A program made the translations under genes and the position numbers. The notes under the pieces are model-generated. The model saw only the letters and a list, made by a program, of their open reading frames with translations. It was not told the DNA's origin and did not search any database. This document shows, piece by piece, positions 27,308 through 36,402 of a stretch of 47,503 bases of DNA (position 1 is the first letter of the stretch; every line of letters begins with the position of its first letter). The DNA comes from Bacillota bacterium (lineage in GTDB: Bacteria; Bacillota; Clostridia; Lachnospirales; Lachnospiraceae), in the NCBI GenBank assembly GCA_902363515.1, contig CABJAN010000025.1, positions 1 through 47,503 on the forward strand, in the 5' to 3' direction.

Positions 27308-27352
27308 GCCCCGGAAGGCAGTTCAGGAGTCCTGAATATGTTTTTCCGGGGC
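27308..27352. terminator. Bidirectional terminator between DUF1015 and hydA
   Basis: A 9-bp GC-rich stem (27308-27316 with 27344-27352), an inner TTCAGGAGTCCTGAA palindrome, and T runs on both sides (TGTTTTTTC on plus, ATTTTTTTG on minus). Confidence 0.85.
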
Positions 27353-27369
27353 TGTTTTTTCATTGCTTT

Positions 27370-29047
27370 TTAATAACCGTCTACATGAAGCAGCTCATGT
27401 ACTTTTCCTTTCAGCAGACCGTCATACAGAGACATAATCAGTGGATTTTCATCTGCTTTACGGATGCTGGTAATATTATCTGCCTGATACAGACCTTCAC
27501 TTCTGGCAACTTTTGTGCGACTTCCGGCTCTTGGAGGCTGGCCTCCTCCCATAATGCAGCCTCTGCGGCATGCCATGATTTCCACAATATGGTAATGCTT
27601 TTTGCCGCTTTTAATATTTTCCATCACTGTACGGGCATTGGCAAGTCCGCTGGCAACACACACATTCAAAGGAATACCCTTATAGGTTACAGAGAATTCT
27701 TTGATACCGTCATCACCTCTGGCGCCGGATTCTGCTACCGTATCCATGGTTGCTTTATCATGCTTATCTGCAAATCGGCGAAGCATGGCTTCCGTTACAC
27801 CACCGGTTACACCGAAGATAACACCGGCGCCGGAACCAAAGCCAAATGGCATGTCACAGGCTTCCGGAGTAAGGGTGGCAAATTCAATACCGGAGTTTTT
27901 AATCATACGGATTAATTCTGTGGTAGTGATAACCACATCTGTGTCCTGTTCTCCCTTGGTAAAGTTGTTTGGACGCAGGATTTCCATTTTTTTGGCAGTA
28001 CAAGGCATAATAGAAACCACAAAGGTTTTCTTTCCCTGGTTCTTCTCATATCCCCGGTAATATTCTTTAATTACAGCAGAGAACATCCCCTGAGGAGAAC
28101 GACAGGTGGAAAGATTATCCTTGTATTCCGGATACTGGTCGCATAGGAATTTCACCCACGCAGGGCAGCAGGAGGTGAATAAGGGGAGATTTTCTCCGGT
28201 TCCCACACGCTCTAAGAATTCTTTTGATTCTTCCATAATGGTAAGGTCAGCAGAAAAGGCAGTATCATAAACTTCATCAAAGCCCATACGGTGAAGAACT
28301 GCAACGATTTTGCCCATGACACTGTTTCCTTTGTTCAGACCAAAAGCATCTCCAACAGCTACCCGGACTGCCGGCGCAATCTGAGCAACCACTCTGGTAT
28401 CCGGGTCTGAAATAGCATCCCATACTTCATCCATGTGCGTTTTAATGCTGATTGCTCCGGTAGGGCAGTATACCCGGCACTGTCCGCAGCTTACGCAGTC
28501 TGTGGCAGAGAGAGGTTTGTCGAAAGCAGGCATGACCATGGCATCTGTACCACGGAAAGCAAAGCCCAGTACTCCAAGACCCTGGATTTCGCTGCAGGCG
28601 CGTACACAGTCACCGCAGAGAATACATTTATTAGGGTCACGAACCAGAGCAGGAGAGCTGGTATCTAAAGGACGCTGCTCTCTGGTATTCTGGAAACGAA
28701 CAGATTTTGTGAGCTAAATCCTGAAGCACACATTCCCCGCTTTTTACACAGGTGGTACAGTCGCGGCAGTGGGCGGAGAGCAAAAGCTCTACAATTAATT
28801 TTCGGTATTTTTTGATTTTTCCTGAGTTGGTGTAAATCACCATACCGTCTCTTGGCTCCTCGGAACAGGAGGCAAAGGTGCGGCCCCGGTCATCCTCTAC
28901 GGTACACAAACGACAGGCGCCAAAGGTAGATACCTCAGAGTGATAGCAAAGGGTAGGCAGATTGATGCCAGCATTTCGAATGACAGAAAGGACATTTTTC
29001 TCATCTGTAAATTCCACTTTTCTGCCGTCTATTGTCATAAATCCCAT
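27370..29047 (-). pseudogene. hydA: [FeFe] hydrogenase catalytic subunit HydA, split by a one-base frameshift
   Basis: Two frames together make an approximately 558-residue H2-evolving/uptake hydrogenase. The 5' part (29047 to the TGA at 28637) has a [2Fe-2S] ferredoxin domain (CYHSEVSTFGACRLC) and a His-ligated cluster (HCRDCTTCVKSGEC). The other frame supplies two 4Fe-4S motifs (CILCGDCVRAC; CVSCGQCRVYC) and the H-cluster domain: TSCCPAW, MPCTAKK and MACRRGCIMGGGQ. The switch lies at the A4 run 28708-28705: dropping one A gives AHKSVRFQN and a continuous protein. All catalytic motifs are intact, so this is either a recent mutation or a sequencing error. AGGAGGG precedes the ATG; last gene of hydCBA. 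Confidence 0.88.
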
Positions 29048-29058
29048 AATAAGCCCTC

Positions 29059-30933
29059 CTAATATTCAACATATACTGCATCAAATGCACAGTTTTCCCG
29101 ACAGGCATCACATTTAATACAGAGATTTGGATTAATGTGGTAAGCTTCCTTGCGGACACCGGTAATAGCCCCCACCGGACAGTTTTTGGCACATTTTCCA
29201 CAGCCCTTGCAAAATTCAGGGTTAATTACATATTTTCTCATGGCAGTACAGTTCTTGGCAACGCACTTGTGTTCCAGAATGTGCTGTTCATATTCCTTGC
29301 GGAAGGTTTTCAGGGTGCTGATAACAGGCAGAGGAGCGCTTTTTCCAAGTCCACAAAGTGCCATGCTTTTTACCATGGTTGCCAGCTCTTCCAAAGTGTC
29401 CAGGTCTTCCAGTTTGCCTTCCCCGTTTACAATACGTTCCAGAATTTCCAGCATCCGCTTGGTACCTTCCCGGCAAGGTACACATTTTCCACAGGATTCC
29501 CGCTGGGTAAAACTCATGAAGAAACGTGCAACCTCTACCATGCAGGTATTTTCATCCATAACAACCAATCCGCCGGAGCCCATAATGGCATTGTATTTTT
29601 TTACATTATCAAAATCCAGTCCCACATCCAGATGGTCAGCAGTTAAACAGCCGCCGGAAGGACCGCCGATCTGAATGGCTTTGAAATCACCGCCGCCTTT
29701 GATGCCGCCTCCAATGTCATAGATAATTTCCCTCAGGGTGGTTCCCATAGGAACTTCAATAAGCCCGGTATTTTCAATGGCACCGGTAATAGAGAATGTT
29801 TTTGTTCCAGGGCTTCCTTCTGTACCAATGGTTTTAAACCAGTCAGCGCCTTTTAAAATAATGCCAGGGACATTAGCGAAAGTTTCTACGTTGTTTAAAA
29901 CCGTTGGTTTGGCCCACAGACCTTTATCTACAGTACGTGGTGGTTTTACACGAGGCATACCTCTGTCACCCTCAATGGAAGCAGTCAGAGCAGAACCTTC
30001 ACCACAGACAAAAGCGCCGGCGCCCCGGTTAATATGCATATGGAAGGAGAAATCCGTTCCAAGGATGTTATCACCTAACAGACCTTTTTCCTCTGCCTGA
30101 CGGATGGCTTTGCGAAGCCGGGCAACAGAGAGAGGATATTCTGCACGAACATAAATATAACCTTCCTGTGCGCCTACCGCATAAGCGGCAATGGACATAC
30201 CTTCAATCAGGCGGTATGGGTCGCCTTCCATAACACTTCCGTCCATAAAGGCGCCCGGGTCACCTTCATCACCGTTGCATACCACATAGTGTTCTTTTAC
30301 GTCCTTGTGGGCTGCCACCTGTTTCCATTTTCTTCCTGCCGGGAAGCCGCCGCCTCCTCTTCCACGGAGTTTGGATTTATCTACTTCTTCTAAAACATTT
30401 TCCGGGGTCATGTCAAAGAGCGCCTTTGCCAGGGCGTCGTAGCCGCCGGAAGCTATGTATTCATCTAAAGATTCTGCATCAAATTTTCCACAGTTTTCCA
30501 GAACAATACGGGTCTGCTTTGCAATGAAAGGAATCTCATCAGGAGAAGCAAAGCTTTCCCCGTTTTTCTTATAAAACAGCCGCTCTACCGGCTCTTTGTT
30601 CAGAACAGTACGCTGGAAAATTTCAGTACAATCTTCTTCCTGTACTTTTACATATTGATAATGCAGAGGTTCGATTCTTACCAGAGGTCCAAGTTCGCAG
30701 ATACCCTGGCAGCCGGTTTTAATAGCGCCGATATGGGGCACGTCTTTTTGAAATTCTACGGTGACTCCTTCTAAATCCTTGCATAATTCTAACATCTTCT
30801 GATAAATTTTTTCAGAACCAGAAGCAACACAGCCAGTTCCGGCGCACACCAGGATTCGGCAGTTATAGGAGTCCAGTTCTTTTTGGGCGTATTCCCGTTC
30901 TTTTAATAAAGCATCTCTGTTTTCAATTATCAT
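29059..30933 (-). CDS. hydB: Bifurcating hydrogenase NuoF-like subunit HydB
   Basis: A 624-residue flavoprotein of the HydABC complex, taking electrons from NADH and, in bifurcating members, balancing them with reduced ferredoxin. An N-terminal thioredoxin-like [2Fe-2S] domain (CAGTGCVASGS; CQGICELGPL), the FMN/NADH domain (LRGRGGGGFPAGRKW), an SLBB region, and the NuoF 4Fe-4S motif CGKCVPCREGT. The C-terminus carries two ferredoxin clusters (CKGCGKCAKNCPVGAI; CIKCDACRENCAFDAV). Its start overlaps the hydC stop by 4 nt. hydA follows 11 nt after its stop. Confidence 0.95.
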   Translation of the reverse strand: MIIENRDALLKEREYAQKELDSYNCRILVCAGTGCVASGSEKIYQKMLELCKDLEGVTVEFQKDVPHIGAIKTGCQGICELGPLVRIEPLHYQYVKVQEEDCTEIFQRTVLNKEPVERLFYKKNGESFASPDEIPFIAKQTRIVLENCGKFDAESLDEYIASGGYDALAKALFDMTPENVLEEVDKSKLRGRGGGGFPAGRKWKQVAAHKDVKEHYVVCNGDEGDPGAFMDGSVMEGDPYRLIEGMSIAAYAVGAQEGYIYVRAEYPLSVARLRKAIRQAEEKGLLGDNILGTDFSFHMHINRGAGAFVCGEGSALTASIEGDRGMPRVKPPRTVDKGLWAKPTVLNNVETFANVPGIILKGADWFKTIGTEGSPGTKTFSITGAIENTGLIEVPMGTTLREIIYDIGGGIKGGGDFKAIQIGGPSGGCLTADHLDVGLDFDNVKKYNAIMGSGGLVVMDENTCMVEVARFFMSFTQRESCGKCVPCREGTKRMLEILERIVNGEGKLEDLDTLEELATMVKSMALCGLGKSAPLPVISTLKTFRKEYEQHILEHKCVAKNCTAMRKYVINPEFCKGCGKCAKNCPVGAITGVRKEAYHINPNLCIKCDACRENCAFDAVYVEY

Positions 30934-31409
30934 ACATTCTCACCTCGCAGTTGTGCAATTAATTCCAGGGCTTTTTCAGGGGACATGGATGGATATACTT
31001 CATTGTTTACGGTCATAGTGGGCGCTAATCCGCAGGCGCCAAGACAGGAAACTGTCTCCACTGTAAAAAGCATGTCATCTGTGGTGTGTTTTTTCTTGCT
31101 GAGTCCCAGCTCCTTTTGCAGAGCTTCCAGAATCGGAAGGGATTTACGCACATGACAGGCAGTTCCGTCGCAGACCTTGATAATGTACTTTCCCTTTGGC
31201 TCAAAAGAAAAGTTTTCATAAAAGGTTGCTACACTGTAGGCTTTTGCCTCGCGAACTCCGATTTCTTTTGCAACATAGGTCAGTAATTCACCGGGCAGAT
31301 AGCGGTATTCAGCTTGAATGTCCTGCATAATGGGAATTAAAGAGCTTGCTTTGCGGCCATAGAATTCAATAATTTCGTCAGCTTTTTCATAATAACTTTG
31401 GTCAAGCAT
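30930..31409 (-). CDS. hydC: Bifurcating hydrogenase NuoE-like subunit HydC
   Basis: A 159-residue [2Fe-2S] protein of the NuoE/thioredoxin-like ferredoxin family. Its cluster ligands are the four Cys in CDGTACHVRKS and CLGACGLAPT. The N-terminal helical part includes SLIPIMQDIQAEYRYLP, typical of NuoE. It is the first gene of the hydCBA operon, with GGAGG before the ATG and a promoter 60-80 nt upstream. It works in the electron path between the NADH/FMN subunit and the H-cluster subunit. Confidence 0.95.
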   Translation of the reverse strand: MLDQSYYEKADEIIEFYGRKASSLIPIMQDIQAEYRYLPGELLTYVAKEIGVREAKAYSVATFYENFSFEPKGKYIIKVCDGTACHVRKSLPILEALQKELGLSKKKHTTDDMLFTVETVSCLGACGLAPTMTVNNEVYPSMSPEKALELIAQLRGENV

Positions 31410-31461
31410 GCTTTGTTACCTCCTCATAAGATAGTAAACCTCTCTAAACGAAGTTATTTCT

Positions 31462-31490
31462 ATTATACTTGATATATAGAAAATGCACAA
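31462..31490 (-). promoter_or_regulatory. hydCBA promoter
   Basis: On the minus strand TTGTGC (31490-31485), a 17-bp spacer and a perfect TATAAT (31467-31462), about 53 nt before hydC. No Rex-type palindrome is obvious. Confidence 0.6.
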
Positions 31491-31552
31491 TGATTTCTGA
31501 AATAAAAAATGAAAATTATGCAAATCGGCAGAGTAATGAATTTTCCAATGGC

Positions 31553-31581
31553 TTTACAATAGAATAGTTTGATGATAAAAT
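31553..31581 (+). promoter_or_regulatory. glgB promoter
   Basis: TTTACA (31553-31558), a 17-bp spacer and TAAAAT (31576-31581), 22 nt before the glgB start. It is divergent from the hydC promoter. Confidence 0.6.
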
Positions 31582-31603
31582 AAAAAAAAGGAGGGTGCGG
31601 ATT

Positions 31604-34063
31604 ATGTCTGACAAATTATATGAAATGATGGATTGGGCTGAAATCGAAGCCATTGTATATTCCGAAGAAAGTGAACCAAAGAAGATTTTAGGTCCAAGAG
31701 TAACAGAAGAAGGAATTTTAATTCAGTGTTTTCTTCCAGGTGCCAAAAAGGTGAAGGTGCTTCTTGGAAGAGGAAAACAGGATTGTGATATGGTAATGGA
31801 GGATGAGGCAGGATTTTTTGCAGCTCTGCTTTTGGGAGATAGAATTCCCAAATACCAGTTGGAAGCAACTTATGAGGAAAATGGGGAGACAAGAACAGAG
31901 AAGTTTTATGACCCCTATGCATTTGAAAGCCAGATTACTCCAGAGGAGGAGCAACAGTTTGATGCAGGAATCTGCTATAACATTTATGAGAAGCTGGGCG
32001 CGCATCCCATGAAAATCAAAGGTGTGGAAGGTGTATATTTTGCAGTCTGGGCTCCAAATGCCATGCGTGTCAGTGTGGTAGGAGACTTTAACCAGTGGGA
32101 TGGAAGAGTGCATCAGATGAACCGTCTGGGAATCTCCGGGATTTACGAACTGTTTATTCCCGGATTGAAACCGGGAGCTTTATATAAATATGAAATCAAA
32201 GCAAAAGGCTCTCTGGTTTATCTGAAATCAGACCCTTATGGAAATGAGGCAGAAATGCGCCCAAACACAGCTTCTATTGTGACGGATCTAAACCTGTATT
32301 CCTGGGAGGATGCCAGGTGGATGAAGGAGCGTAAACAGCTTCAGGATGAGAAGAAACCTGTGGCTGTTTATGAGCTGCATCTTGGCTCCTGGAAAAAACC
32401 GGAGGATAAGGAAAGGGTATTTTATAATTACCGGGAAATTGCCCCTATGCTGGCTTCTTATGTAAAGGAGATGGGATATACTCATGTGGAGCTGATGCCG
32501 GTTATGGAGCATCCTCTGGATGAGTCCTGGGGATATCAGGTGACCGGATATTATGCCCCTACCAGCAGATACGGAACCTGCGAAGATTTTATGTATTTTA
32601 TGAATTACATGCATCAGCAGGGAATCGGAGTGATTCTGGACTGGGTGCCAGCACATTTTCCAAAAGATACCTTTGGGTTGTCAAACTTTGATGGAACCTG
32701 TCTTTATGAGCATCTGGATCCAAGACAGGGGATGCATCCCCACTGGGGAACCCTGATTTATAATTATGGACGTCCACAGGTAAAGAATTTCCTGATTTCC
32801 AATGCTTTATTCTGGATTGAGAAATACCATGCAGACGGTATCCGTATGGATGCAGTGGCGTCTATGCTTTATCTGGACTACGGAAAAAATGATGGAGAAT
32901 GGGTGGCAAATATTTACGGTGGAAATGAAAACCTGGAAGCCATTGAGTTTTTGAAACACCTGAATTCTATTTGTAAGAAAAAACATCCTGACGTGCTGCT
33001 GATTGCGGAAGAATCTACCGCATGGCCTCAGATTACAGGCAAGGTAGAGGAGGACGGACTGGGCTTTGACTATAAGTGGAATATGGGATGGATGAATGAT
33101 TTCATTGATTATATGTGCAAAGACCCGCTGTTTCGGGGCGGAGCCCATGATGAGCTGACCTTTAGCATGGTTTATGCTTACAGTGAAAAGTTTTTGCTGA
33201 GTCTTTCTCATGATGAAGTGGTACATGGAAAGGGTTCTCTTCTGAATAAGATGCCGGGAGAAAAAGAGAAGAAATTTGCTAACTTAAGAGCTGCCTGTGG
33301 ATTTATGCTGGGACATCCCGGCAAGAAGCTTTTGTTCATGGGACAGGAATTTGCTCAGGAACGAGAATGGTCGGAGCAGAGAGGACTGGACTGGGAGCTG
33401 TTAGAAGACAAGCAGCATAAACAGATGCAGGACTATATGAAAGCATTATGGGCTCTGTATCAAGAACAGCCGGCTTTGTATGAACTGGATTATGACCCTG
33501 CCGGTTTTGAGTGGATTAATCACATGGAATACGATAAGAGTATGCTGACCTTTATGCGAAAAGGAAAGAAACGGGATACTACATTAGTATTTGTTTGTAA
33601 TTTCTCAGACGTGGCTTATCCGAAATATCAGATGGGCGTGCCATATCCGGGCAAATATAAGGAAATTTTCAACAGTGATGCGAAAAAATTCGGTGGAAGC
33701 GGTGTGGTAAATGCCAGAGTAAAAGCATCGAAAAAGGAAGAGCGCGATGAGCGGAAGCATTCTATAGTGATTAACGTAGCGCCACTGTCTGTACAGATTT
33801 TCTCTTTTACAAAAAATGAGACAAAAAAGGCGGAGAAGAAAGCAGAGGAAAAAACGCCGAAAGTTTCCAAAGTAAGAAAAACACTGGAGGAAAAAATTGA
33901 GGCGGAGCGGCAGCAGGAAGAAAAGAAGTATGAAGCCAAACCATCCAAACCAGCGAAAGCAGTGAAGGAAGAGAAAAAGCCAAAAAAGGCGGAAATAACA
34001 GAGAAGCCTGAGAAATCAGTGAAGGCAGAAAAAACGGTAAAAAGAAAGAAACAGGAAAAATAA
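31604..34063 (+). CDS. glgB: 1,4-alpha-glucan branching enzyme with Lys/Glu-rich tail
   Basis: Makes alpha-1,6 branches in glycogen. 819 residues against a usual 630-730. Residues 1-110 form an N-terminal module, about 125-230 a CBM48 domain, then the GH13 barrel: region I DWVPAHF (346-352), nucleophile D416 in DGIRMDAVAS, acid Glu at 469/470 (AEEST), D537 in LSHDEVVHGKG. The catalytic protein ends about residue 735 (VQIFSFTK). The last 84 residues are a low-complexity K/E/A/P stretch with heptad-like EEKIEAERQQEEKKYE. The start at 31604 follows AAGGAGGG; a GTG three codons earlier lies within that site. No other glg genes nearby. Confidence 0.93.
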   Translation: MSDKLYEMMDWAEIEAIVYSEESEPKKILGPRVTEEGILIQCFLPGAKKVKVLLGRGKQDCDMVMEDEAGFFAALLLGDRIPKYQLEATYEENGETRTEKFYDPYAFESQITPEEEQQFDAGICYNIYEKLGAHPMKIKGVEGVYFAVWAPNAMRVSVVGDFNQWDGRVHQMNRLGISGIYELFIPGLKPGALYKYEIKAKGSLVYLKSDPYGNEAEMRPNTASIVTDLNLYSWEDARWMKERKQLQDEKKPVAVYELHLGSWKKPEDKERVFYNYREIAPMLASYVKEMGYTHVELMPVMEHPLDESWGYQVTGYYAPTSRYGTCEDFMYFMNYMHQQGIGVILDWVPAHFPKDTFGLSNFDGTCLYEHLDPRQGMHPHWGTLIYNYGRPQVKNFLISNALFWIEKYHADGIRMDAVASMLYLDYGKNDGEWVANIYGGNENLEAIEFLKHLNSICKKKHPDVLLIAEESTAWPQITGKVEEDGLGFDYKWNMGWMNDFIDYMCKDPLFRGGAHDELTFSMVYAYSEKFLLSLSHDEVVHGKGSLLNKMPGEKEKKFANLRAACGFMLGHPGKKLLFMGQEFAQEREWSEQRGLDWELLEDKQHKQMQDYMKALWALYQEQPALYELDYDPAGFEWINHMEYDKSMLTFMRKGKKRDTTLVFVCNFSDVAYPKYQMGVPYPGKYKEIFNSDAKKFGGSGVVNARVKASKKEERDERKHSIVINVAPLSVQIFSFTKNETKKAEKKAEEKTPKVSKVRKTLEEKIEAERQQEEKKYEAKPSKPAKAVKEEKKPKKAEITEKPEKSVKAEKTVKRKKQEK

Positions 34064-34071
34064 AAAACAAA

Positions 34072-34118
34072 GAGGCTGTCGCGCAAAAGGCAAAATAGGC
34101 GCTTTTGGCGGCGGCCTC
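34072..34118 (+). terminator. Terminator-like hairpin between glgB and mscS-like gene
   Basis: An 11-bp stem (34072-34082 with 34108-34118, two G-U pairs) with an inner CAAAAG/CTTTTG pairing, followed only by CTTT. It lies 18 nt before the channel gene, so it may partly attenuate expression of that gene. Confidence 0.5.
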
Positions 34119-34136
34119 CTTTAAAGGACGGGATTT

Positions 34137-35030
34137 ATGAGAATTTTTTTAACAGATGTACTTGGAGAAGTAGGAGAAACCCTGGAGACAGAAGGCTTAC
34201 GGGGATTTTTTGAGCAGTATCTTACCTGGAATTACTGGGAAACAAAGATACCTTTAATTGGAAATTTTGCAGGACGTGTTCTCCTGGCAATTTTGGTCTA
34301 TGTGATTGCCAGCAAGTTGATTCATAAGCTGTGCAAAATTATTGTGGCGTCCATGAAAAGAGCAAATGCGGATACCGGTGTCACACAGTTTGTGTCTTCT
34401 TTTGTAAAGGCAACCTTATATGGACTTTTGATTATTACCATTGCCACCAGCTTTGGAGTGAAGGAGTCCTCCATTGCAGCACTTCTGGCTTCCAGTGGTG
34501 TTGCTATTGGTCTTGCTTTGCAGGGTGGGTTATCCAACCTGGCCGGTGGTGTGATTATTTTGATTTTACGGCCTTTTGTAGTGGGAGATTATATTATTGA
34601 GTGTACGGACAAACAGGAAGGAACTGTAGTAAAGATTGACTTGTTTTACACTACGCTGTCCACTGTGGATAACCGGAGAATCACCATTCCAAATGGTAAT
34701 CTTACCAGCACCAGCATTGTCAATGTAACAGCAAGGGATCAGAGAAAGCTGGAAATCAAAGTAGAGATTGCCTATTCTTCTGATTTGAAAAAAGCGAAGA
34801 GTATTTTGGAACGTCTGCTTCATGAGGATGAACATGTTCTGTCAGACCAGGAAATGCAGGTATTTGTGGATGAACTGGGAGCCAGCGGTATTATGCTGGG
34901 ACTTCGGGCATGGGTAAATACAGAACAGTACTGGTCCACCAAATGGCGCCTGAATGAAGAGATTAAGCTGGCTTTTGATGAGGAAGGAATTGAAATTCCG
35001 TTTCCGCAGATGGATGTGCATATTCGTTAG
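34137..35030 (+). CDS. MscS-family small-conductance mechanosensitive channel
   Basis: A 297-residue membrane protein that opens under membrane tension to release solutes on hypo-osmotic shock. Three membrane segments (about residues 42-64, 83-105 and 112-145). The pore helix has the MscS Ala/Gly pattern: SSGVAIGLALQGGLSNLAGG. After it come FVVGDYIIE and the beta domain (RRITIPNGNL), then the alpha-beta C-terminal part. The N-terminus is a short amphipathic stretch. AAAGGA precedes the ATG. Confidence 0.93.
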   Translation: MRIFLTDVLGEVGETLETEGLRGFFEQYLTWNYWETKIPLIGNFAGRVLLAILVYVIASKLIHKLCKIIVASMKRANADTGVTQFVSSFVKATLYGLLIITIATSFGVKESSIAALLASSGVAIGLALQGGLSNLAGGVIILILRPFVVGDYIIECTDKQEGTVVKIDLFYTTLSTVDNRRITIPNGNLTSTSIVNVTARDQRKLEIKVEIAYSSDLKKAKSILERLLHEDEHVLSDQEMQVFVDELGASGIMLGLRAWVNTEQYWSTKWRLNEEIKLAFDEEGIEIPFPQMDVHIR

Positions 35031-35147
35031 AATGGAAAAATATGGTATTTTAGAGAGTATTTATAATTTTTAAGAATCACGAAATATTTTTTCCGCTGTT
35101 TTGGTGATAGAATAGAGCTAAGACAGAGAATGGAAGGAATGAGTAGT

Positions 35148-35669
35148 ATGAAGACACAGGTTCTATATAAGAGCAGAACCGGAAATACGGAAATGCTGGC
35201 AAAAACGATTTTTGAAGCAATTCCGGGAAATAGTAAGGATATTGCCCTGTTAGACGGGCAGACCAATTATGACATGGCAGACCTTTATTTCATAGGCTTC
35301 TGGACAGACCGGGGAACAGCCAGCGTGGAAGTCCTGGATTATCTTGGAAGTCTGGAAGGGAAAAAAATAGCTTTATTTGGCACCTGCGGTATGGGAAACA
35401 GCCCGGAGTATTATAAGAAACTGGAAGACAATATTAAAGTCTTTATTGAAGATGACAATGAATACCTGGGCGCCTATATCTGTCAGGGAAAGATGCCCAT
35501 TTCTGTAAGACAGAAATATATGGGCATGAAAAATGAAAAAAATGCCAGACAGGTGAATGCCATGATTCAAAATTTTGATATGGCCATGCTGCATCCGGAT
35601 AAGGAAGATTTGCAGAATGCCAGAGTGTTTGTGAAGGAAGTATTTGAGAAAATAAAAAGGGAAGCGTAG
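35148..35669 (+). CDS. Flavodoxin-family protein
   Basis: A 173-residue flavodoxin-fold electron carrier. The FMN phosphate loop is YKSRTGNTEMLA (residues 6-17), followed by DLYFIGFWTDRGTAS and ALFGTCGMGNSPEYY, the second and third FMN loops. It resembles gut-bacterial flavodoxins, including those named BilS that work with bilirubin reductase, but no reductase gene is nearby, so the name is not applied. The ATG at 35148 has AAGGA about 9 nt upstream; an earlier in-frame ATG at 35130 has none. The zinc-ribbon gene follows after 4 nt. Confidence 0.8.
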   Translation: MKTQVLYKSRTGNTEMLAKTIFEAIPGNSKDIALLDGQTNYDMADLYFIGFWTDRGTASVEVLDYLGSLEGKKIALFGTCGMGNSPEYYKKLEDNIKVFIEDDNEYLGAYICQGKMPISVRQKYMGMKNEKNARQVNAMIQNFDMAMLHPDKEDLQNARVFVKEVFEKIKREA

Positions 35670-35673
35670 AAAC

Positions 35674-36087
35674 ATGAATATAAAAGAAAAGTTTGCGAAA
35701 TTTATGTATGGGAGATACGGGACAGACCGGTTAAATATGTTTCTCCTGATTGTGCTGATGGTTTGTGCAGTGGGAAATCTGTTTGTGAGAAATGCTTATT
35801 TTAGCGTACTTCTTACATCCTGGGAATTCCTGCTGATTATTTTGATTTATTACCGGATGTTTTCCAGAAATATTTCAAAGCGGTACGCTGAGAATCAGAA
35901 GTATCTGGCTATGGAAAACCGTGTCCGCAGATTTTTTGGAAAGAATAAGTACATTCAGCAGCAGAGAAAAGAATTTCATATCTATACCTGCCCTCAGTGT
36001 AAACAGAAAATCAGAATTCCGAAAGGAAAGGGAAAAGTAAGTATTCGTTGTCCAAAATGTGGAAGAGAATTTGTGAAGAACAGCTAG
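35674..36087 (+). CDS. Zinc-ribbon membrane protein, unknown function
   Basis: A 137-residue protein with two adjacent membrane helices (about residues 22-41 and 45-62), a basic linker (RMFSRNISKRY; RVRRFFGKNK), and a C-terminal zinc ribbon made by CPQC and CPKC (YTCPQCKQKIRIPKGKG, then IRCPKCGREF). Likely a membrane-bound zinc-ribbon adaptor; partner unknown. Its start lies 4 nt after the flavodoxin stop, so the two are co-transcribed. Confidence 0.75.
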   Translation: MNIKEKFAKFMYGRYGTDRLNMFLLIVLMVCAVGNLFVRNAYFSVLLTSWEFLLIILIYYRMFSRNISKRYAENQKYLAMENRVRRFFGKNKYIQQQRKEFHIYTCPQCKQKIRIPKGKGKVSIRCPKCGREFVKNS

Positions 36088-36119
36088 AGGAAAAAATATG
36101 TAAAGATGCGTGGTAAATG

Positions 36120-36148
36120 TTGATATACGTAAGAATACGTGATAAAAT
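36120..36148 (+). promoter_or_regulatory. hicAB promoter with candidate operator
   Basis: TTGATA (36120-36125), a 17-bp spacer and TAAAAT (36143-36148), about 30 nt before hicA. Inside the spacer two ATACGT copies (36125-36130 and 36135-36140) are spaced exactly 10 bp, one helical turn, and could bind the HicB C-terminal DNA-binding domain for autorepression. Confidence 0.6.
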
Positions 36149-36178
36149 AAAACATGATAAGGAAAGGAGATACATAAA

Positions 36179-36367
36179 ATGCCAATGACACCAAAAGAGA
36201 TGGTAAAACATCTCAAAAAAAATGGGTTTGAGGAAGTCAGGCAAAATGGTTCTCATATAACAATGAAGAACCGGTCTACTGGAAAAACAGTGGTGGTTCC
36301 TTATCACTCCAAGGCTATGAAAAGAGGATTGGAGCAGGCAATACTCAAACAAGCGGGGCTGAAATAA
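36179..36367 (+). CDS. hicA: HicA-type mRNA interferase toxin
   Basis: A 62-residue double-stranded-RNA-binding-fold toxin that cleaves mRNA. The order is family-typical: MTPKEMVKHLKKNGFEEVRQ, then catalytic His H26 in NGSHITM, and a C-terminal VVPYHSKAMKRGLEQAILKQ. GGAGA precedes the ATG. It is followed 35 nt later by its antitoxin gene hicB. Confidence 0.93.
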   Translation: MPMTPKEMVKHLKKNGFEEVRQNGSHITMKNRSTGKTVVVPYHSKAMKRGLEQAILKQAGLK

Positions 36368-36402
36368 GCCCTGTTCCTGAAATAGAGATGGAGGTATTAC
36401 GT

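Noticed and set aside
33628..34086. 152-codon minus-strand frame rich in Phe and Ser
   Set aside because: It is the reverse of the Lys/Glu-rich glgB tail; the composition follows from antisense GAA/AAA codons.
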